A DNA stretch of 64,000 nt from Pseudomonas lopnurensis (GTDB lineage Bacteria; Pseudomonadota; Gammaproteobacteria; Pseudomonadales; Pseudomonadaceae): contig NZ_JADDIX010000098.1 in the NCBI RefSeq assembly GCF_015070855.1, positions 315 to 64,314 of the forward strand. Reading direction: 5' to 3'. This document shows positions 59,805 to 64,000 of the stretch, piece by piece (the stretch's first letter is position 1; each line of letters begins with the position of its first letter). The notes under the pieces were generated by a model that was not told the origin of the DNA, ran no database searches, and saw only the letters and a program-made list of their open reading frames with translations. Both the position numbers and the translations under genes were made by a program.

Positions 59805-61277
59805 ATGAATCCAGCCGGTGATACCTTTCGCATTGCCACCAGCGCCGAAGCTGCCGTGGACTACCTTGCCGAACTCCACCAGCGCGCCACCGCGGCGCTC
59901 AACCTGGCGCTCAAGCGCTACGTCGCCAGCCGCACCGAACCGGGTGCCGACGAGCGCAGCCTGTTCCGCTATCCGCAGTTGCGCCTGACCTACGAATGCC
60001 ACGGCGAAGTGCCGGCTTCCACCCGCGCCTACGCCAAGGTCCAGGCGCCTGGCGTCTACAGCGTCACGGTGACTCACCCGGCGGCGTTTCGCGCCTACCT
60101 GCTCGACCAACTGCGGCCGTTGATGCACGACTTCAACGTCAAGGTGGAAGTCGGCATGAGCGAGCGCAACATTCCTTACCCCTATGTCATCGAGCAGGGC
60201 GACGAGCTGGCCGGCAGCGGGGTGACCGCGGCCGAGCTGGCGCGGGTATTCCCCAGCACCGACCTGTCCGCCGCCACCGACGACATCGCCGATGGCCTGT
60301 ACGACTGGGAGCATGCCGATCCCTATCCGCTGGCGCTGTTCGACGCCGCGCGCGTGGACTTCTCCCTGCGCCGCCTGGTGCATTACACCGGCAGCGACTG
60401 GCGCCACGTGCAGCCGTGGATCCTGCTGACCAACTATCACCGCTACGTCGACCAGTTCATCCGCCACGGCCTCGATCAGTTGCGTGACGACACCCGCTTC
60501 GTGCGCATGGTGCTGCCGGGCAACGTGGCGATCGAGCGCGGCATGGAGGAGGGCGAGGCCCAGGCAATCATCGGCGGGGTGATGTGGCACCGCTACCAGA
60601 TGCCGGCCTATCACCTGATCGCCGAGGACGGCCACGGCGTTACCCTGGTCAACATCGGCGTCGGCCCGTCCAACGCGAAGAACATCACCGACCACCTCGC
60701 CGTGCTGCGCCCGCACTGCTGGCTGATGATCGGCCATTGCGGCGGGCTGCGGCAGTCGCAGTCGATCGGCGACTACGTGCTGGCGCACGCCTACATGCGC
60801 CGCGACGGCATCCTCGACCGCGTGCTGCCGCCGCATATCCCGCTGCCGGCACTGGCCGAGGTGCAGCAGGCGCTGCAGGAGTCGGCCGCGAAGGTGACCG
60901 GCGAGCAGGGCGAGGCGCTGAAGAAGCGCCTGCGCACCGGCACCGTGCTGACCTACGACGACCGCAACTGGGAATTGCGCTGGGCGCAGGAGCGGCCGCT
61001 GATCAATCTCTCGCGGGCGGTGGCGGTAGACATGGAGAGCGGCACCATCGCCGCCCAGGGCTATCGCCTGCGGGTGCCCTACGGGACGCTGCTGTGCGTG
61101 TCGGACAAGCCGCTGCACAGCGAGATCAAGCTGCCGGGTTCGGCCAATGCCTTCTACGAGCGGGCGGTCAGCCAGCACCTGAAGATCGGCATCACCGCGC
61201 TGGATCTGTTGCGCAGCCAGCTCAACTCGTTGCACTCGCGCAAGCTGCGCAGCTTCGACGAGCCGCCGTTCCGCTGA
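59805..61277 (+). CDS. amn: AMP nucleosidase
   Basis: A 490-aa enzyme that hydrolyses AMP to adenine and ribose 5-phosphate. The N-terminal AMP-nucleosidase domain (TYECHGEVPASTRAYAKVQAPG) precedes a purine nucleoside phosphorylase-like domain with IGVGPSNAKNITDHLAVLRP, MIGHCGGLRQSQSIGDYVLAHAY and AVDMESGTIAAQGYR, which supplies the substrate-binding Glu. Length matches the family. It follows the MocR gene after 15 bp. Confidence 0.97.
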   Translation: MNPAGDTFRIATSAEAAVDYLAELHQRATAALNLALKRYVASRTEPGADERSLFRYPQLRLTYECHGEVPASTRAYAKVQAPGVYSVTVTHPAAFRAYLLDQLRPLMHDFNVKVEVGMSERNIPYPYVIEQGDELAGSGVTAAELARVFPSTDLSAATDDIADGLYDWEHADPYPLALFDAARVDFSLRRLVHYTGSDWRHVQPWILLTNYHRYVDQFIRHGLDQLRDDTRFVRMVLPGNVAIERGMEEGEAQAIIGGVMWHRYQMPAYHLIAEDGHGVTLVNIGVGPSNAKNITDHLAVLRPHCWLMIGHCGGLRQSQSIGDYVLAHAYMRRDGILDRVLPPHIPLPALAEVQQALQESAAKVTGEQGEALKKRLRTGTVLTYDDRNWELRWAQERPLINLSRAVAVDMESGTIAAQGYRLRVPYGTLLCVSDKPLHSEIKLPGSANAFYERAVSQHLKIGITALDLLRSQLNSLHSRKLRSFDEPPFR

Positions 61278-61304
61278 GCGTCCCGTTGCCGCCATCGCAT
61301 TCAT

Positions 61305-61336
61305 GGGAATGGACGATACTCAAGTCGTTCATTCCC
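61305..61336 (+). promoter_or_regulatory. Hairpin between amn and the DUF2789 gene
   Basis: A 12-bp stem (GGGAATGGACGA / TCGTTCATTCCC, one G-T wobble) with an 8-nt loop ends 22 bp before the next start. There is no T tract, so it is an RNA-processing or attenuation candidate rather than a plain terminator. Confidence 0.45.
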
Positions 61337-61358
61337 GCTTCCAGTACCGGAGATTCAC

Positions 61359-61601
61359 ATGGAACAGTCGATCCACGCCTTCCACAATCTGTTCGAACAA
61401 TTGGGCCTGCCCAATGACGATGCCTCGATCAGGCGCTTCATCGAGACCCATTCGCCCCTGCCGGAAGGCCTGTACCTGGCCGATGCGCCGTTCTGGAGTC
61501 CGGCCCAGGCGGCCTTCCTGCGCGACGAGATTCTCGAGGATGCCGACTGGGCCGAGGTGGTCGACCGGCTCAGCCTGGCGTTGCGCCAGGGACGTATCTG
61601 A
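61359..61601 (+). CDS. DUF2789 family protein
   Basis: An 80-aa acidic protein. The pattern FHNLFEQLGLPNDD, then THSPLPEGLYLADAPFWSPAQAAFLRDEILEDADWAEVVD matches DUF2789, whose role is unknown. CGGAG precedes ATG 61359. It is separated from amn by a hairpin. Confidence 0.9.
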   Translation: MEQSIHAFHNLFEQLGLPNDDASIRRFIETHSPLPEGLYLADAPFWSPAQAAFLRDEILEDADWAEVVDRLSLALRQGRI

Positions 61602-61645
61602 GGCGACGGCATGGCGTGCACGACGCCATGCCGGTTGAGCGACGC

Positions 61646-62221
61646 TCAGGCGGCCAGCAGCCAGGCGCCAGTGAGCGCCGCGGCGGCGCCGGCGATGCGC
61701 ACCAGGGGCGCGGCGGCCTGCGGCAGGTAGCGCACCAGCGCATAGCCGGCGGCATGCAGGGCAGCGGTGGCGGCGACGAAGCCGGCGGCGTAGCCCCATG
61801 GGCTGGACAGCTCCGGCAGCTCCAGGCCGTGGGCGACGCCATGGCTGAGGGCGAACAGGGCGGTCAGCGCCGCTGCGATCGCCAGCGGCGGACGCACCGC
61901 CAGCGCTACCAGCAGCCCCAGGGCCAGCACCGACCCGGCGATCCCGGTTTCCATCAGCGGCATTTCGATCCCGGCGAAGCCGAACAGGCCGCCGAGCAGC
62001 ATGGTCGCGACGAAGGTCAGCGGCAGCGCCCAGCGCGCCTTGCCCTGTTGCTGTGCAGCCCAAAGCCCGACCGCGAGCATCGCCAGCAGGTGGTCGAGCC
62101 CGAATATCGGATGCGCGATGCCGGCCATGAGGCCGGAATGATCGTGGCCGGCATGGGCGAAGGCCAGGGCCGGGCTGAGCAGCAGTGCGCAGGCGAAGAC
62201 GAGTTTTCTGTGCAGGTTCAT
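61646..62221 (-). CDS. HupE/UreJ family nickel-related membrane protein
   Basis: A 191-aa protein with an N-terminal signal or first helix (to AFA, ~residue 22), then the metal-binding HAGHDHSG and HPIFGLDHLLAMLAVG, and five further hydrophobic helices including ALFALSHGVAHGLELP. HupE/UreJ proteins are secondary nickel (or cobalt) transporters; location downstream of ureG supports a role in urease metallation. AGAGGAA precedes the ATG at 62221. Confidence 0.92.
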   Translation of the reverse strand: MNLHRKLVFACALLLSPALAFAHAGHDHSGLMAGIAHPIFGLDHLLAMLAVGLWAAQQQGKARWALPLTFVATMLLGGLFGFAGIEMPLMETGIAGSVLALGLLVALAVRPPLAIAAALTALFALSHGVAHGLELPELSSPWGYAAGFVAATAALHAAGYALVRYLPQAAAPLVRIAGAAAALTGAWLLAA

Positions 62222-62384
62222 GCGGTATTCCTCTGGTTTTGCAGGGCGGTCATGATTCGGCGAAGGCGATTCGTAAAGCGCGGATCGCGGTTTGTCGTGT
62301 AAGGGGCCTGGGGACGTCGAGTCCTGCTGGCGAAGCGCTTCGAGCATTTCGCGAGCAAGCTCGTGCCCACAGGAACGATTCCGC

Positions 62385-62999
62385 TCAGGCTGCGTTGAGC
62401 ATTCCCTGTTTCTCGATGAAGGCGATGATCTCGTCGAGGCCCTGGCCGACCTTCTGGTTGCTGAACACGAAAGGCTTGTCGCCGCGCATCTTGCGCGCGT
62501 CGCGGTCCATGACTTCCAGCGAGGCGCCGACCATGGGCGCCAGGTCGATCTTGTTGATCACCAGCAGGTCGGACTTGCAGATGCCCGGGCCGCCCTTGCG
62601 CGGCAGCTTGTCGCCGGCGGAGACGTCGATCACATAAATGGTCAGGTCGGAGAGTTCCGGGCTGAAGGTGGCCGAGAGATTGTCGCCGCCAGACTCGACG
62701 ATGATCAGGTCGAGGCCGGGAAAGCGGCGGTTGAGCTGCTCGACCGCCTCAAGGTTGATCGAGGCGTCCTCGCGGATCGCCGTGTGCGGGCAGCCGCCGG
62801 TTTCCACACCGATGATGCGCTCGGGCGCCAGGGCTTCGTTGCGCACCAGGAACTGGGCGTCTTCCTGGGTGTAGATGTCGTTGGTCACCACGGCGAGGTT
62901 GTAGCGTTCGCGTAGCGCCTGGCACAGCGCCAGGGTCAGGGCGGTCTTGCCGGAGCCGACCGGCCCGCCGATGCCGACGCGCAGGGGTTGGGTGGTCAT
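62385..62999 (-). CDS. ureG: Urease accessory GTPase UreG
   Basis: A 204-aa SIMIBI GTPase that loads nickel into urease. Walker A is [11 protein letters not shown]; the nickel-binding CPH motif is in [14 protein letters not shown]; Walker B-like [18 protein letters not shown] and NKIDLAP follow. Length is normal. It lies 163 bp upstream of the hupE-like gene and 319 bp downstream of ureF. Confidence 0.98.
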   Translation of the reverse strand: MTTQPLRVGIGGPVGSGKTALTLALCQALRERYNLAVVTNDIYTQEDAQFLVRNEALAPERIIGVETGGCPHTAIREDASINLEAVEQLNRRFPGLDLIIVESGGDNLSATFSPELSDLTIYVIDVSAGDKLPRKGGPGICKSDLLVINKIDLAPMVGASLEVMDRDARKMRGDKPFVFSNQKVGQGLDEIIAFIEKQGMLNAA

Positions 63000-63141
63000 G
63001 GGTGGTCTCCTCTTGACGAAAGCGGGTAGTCGGGCACAGGCCCTGTGTAGATGGTTGCATCGCTCGAGCGTGGGGGCGAGCTTGCTGGTGAACGGGATTG
63101 GCGCCGGGCTGGATTGTGTCGGGCCGGGCAATGGGTAGGCC

Positions 63142-63219
63142 TGTAGGAGCAGGCCATGCCTGCGAACAAACCCCGTACACCGCGTGACCGTCTTTCGCGG
63201 GCATGGCCCGCTCCTACGG
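63142..63219. repeat. Palindromic REP-like repeat, family B copy 3, between ureF and ureG
   Basis: A 78-bp copy: starts TGTAGGAGCAGGCCATGCC and ends GGCATGGCCCGCTCCTACGG, with TGCGAA / TTCGCG inner arms. It occupies the 319-bp gap 63000-63318 between ureF and ureG; nothing else is recognised there. Confidence 0.85.
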
Positions 63220-63318
63220 CGGTCTTGCACCACGATGTATTCGCTGCGCGACAACGTATGCCTACAGGCGACGTCCGCGGCTCCGTGCACGATCCCATGG
63301 CGAGGCTGGAAAAGGCCC

Positions 63319-64000
63319 TCACGACCTGAACAACCGACTGTACTGCCGCTCATGCGCCATGCTGGTCAGCACCAGCCCGAACGGCGCGCTGCCCCAGGCA
63401 TCCGCCGGCAGCTCGCTGGCCTGGCGCTGTGCCTGCGTCAGCGTCGGCAGCAACTGGGAGGTAAGCCGCTGCGCGGCCTGCTGGCCCAGCGGCAGGGTCT
63501 TCATCAGCACCGCCAACTGATTCTCCAGCCAGCCCCAGAGCCAGGCGGCGAGTGCGTCGGTGGGCGTGATGTTCCAGGCGCGGGCGGCCAGCGCCCAGGC
63601 CAGGGCGAGGCCGGGTTCGCCGGCATCGGCCAGGCAGCGGCGCGCGGCAGCATCGAGTTCCGGCAGGCCGTCCAGCAGCAGGGCCAGCGAATAGCCCATC
63701 TGCCGGCTTTCCAGTTGCAGTTCGCGGGTTTCCCGGCTGGCGCGGTGCTCGGCGGCCAGCCACAGAAGGCTTTGCCAGTCGTTCCGCGCGGCGGCTTCGC
63801 AATGGGCCAGCAGCAGCGGCGCCTCGAAGCGGGCCAGGTTGAGCAGCAACTGATCGTGCAGCCAGCGCCGGGCACTGTCCGGATCGGCTACCAGGCCGGT
63901 CTCGACCGCCATTTCCAGGCCCTGGGAATAGCTGTAGCCGCCGATCGGCAACTGCGGGCTGGCGAGCCGCAGCAGCGCCCAGGCGGGATTCGGCCCGCTG
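63319..64000 (-). CDS. ureF: Urease accessory protein UreF (partial, 5' end outside window)
   Basis: The frame runs open to the window edge and encodes about 226 residues; the first residues are missing. The family start [23 protein letters not shown] is present, then an all-helical protein with [15 protein letters not shown]-like and [14 protein letters not shown] segments. UreF forms the UreD-UreF-UreG complex that inserts nickel into urease. No internal start is needed; codons upstream of the edge complete it. Confidence 0.95.
   Translation of the reverse strand, partial: SGPNPAWALLRLASPQLPIGGYSYSQGLEMAVETGLVADPDSARRWLHDQLLLNLARFEAPLLLAHCEAAARNDWQSLLWLAAEHRASRETRELQLESRQMGYSLALLLDGLPELDAAARRCLADAGEPGLALAWALAARAWNITPTDALAAWLWGWLENQLAVLMKTLPLGQQAAQRLTSQLLPTLTQAQRQASELPADAWGSAPFGLVLTSMAHERQYSRLFRS

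Overview
The window is a high-GC gammaproteobacterial chromosome segment. Protein content and gene order place it in Pseudomonas sensu lato, and gene order follows the P. aeruginosa PA4007-PA3970 neighbourhood as I recall it (proA-nadD-rsfS-rlmH-mrdA-rodA-sltB1-rlpA-dacC-ybeD-lipB-lipA, sltB3, holA-lptE-leuS, lnt-corC-ybeY-ybeZ-miaB, hemL-thiE-thiD-ladS, acyl-CoA dehydrogenase, amn). Short palindromic and AGCTTGCA-type repeats between genes suggest a stutzeri/mendocina/alcaligenes-like species, but the species cannot be fixed from this sequence alone.

Positions 1-6250 hold a TIP30-like oxidoreductase, an unusual MORN-repeat/C13-peptidase lipoprotein, a MaoC hydratase, an LrgA/LrgB pair, a LON-substrate-binding-domain protein and a fused DedA-PAP2 membrane protein. 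Positions 6456-17468 are a tightly packed plus-strand run: proline and NAD synthesis, ribosome factors, the elongasome/peptidoglycan genes (PBP2, RodA, SltB1, RlpA, DacC) and lipoate synthesis. Positions 17866-31999 are mostly minus-strand housekeeping genes (SltB3, ArfA, HolA, LptE, LeuS, Lnt, CorC, YbeY, YbeZ, MiaB). A 52-aa arfA gene with its diagnostic internal hairpin sits at 19785-19943. Positions 32287-40712 hold a Sel1 protein, a membrane protein, HemL, ThiE, ThiD, a LadS-like histidine kinase without a receiver domain, and an AidB-like acyl-CoA dehydrogenase.

Positions 40768-56287 are an accessory island holding a complete type I-E CRISPR-Cas system: cas3, cse1, cse2, cas7, cas5, cas6e, cas1, cas2, a short AT-rich leader and an array of 80 repeats and 79 spacers. 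The island is layered. Its left edge carries decayed CRISPR repeats in the opposite orientation, fused to a decayed Cas3-like C-terminus. A Phd-PIN toxin-antitoxin module follows. A second cluster of degenerate, inverted repeats lies between cas3 and cse1, just upstream of a good sigma-70 promoter for the Cascade operon. A frameshifted KilA-N gene is wedged between cas6e and cas1. The degenerate repeats beside the cse1 promoter are the best candidate for something undescribed, such as a CreA/CreR-like crRNA-resembling regulator.

Core genome resumes at 56382 with a coiled-coil protein, a threonine dehydratase-like gene divergent from a MocR-type regulator, amn, a DUF2789 protein, and the minus-strand hupE/ureJ-ureG-ureF urease accessory genes. 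UreF runs off the right edge, and ureF and ureG are separated by an intergenic palindrome. At least five small dispersed repeat families lie in the intergenic gaps.
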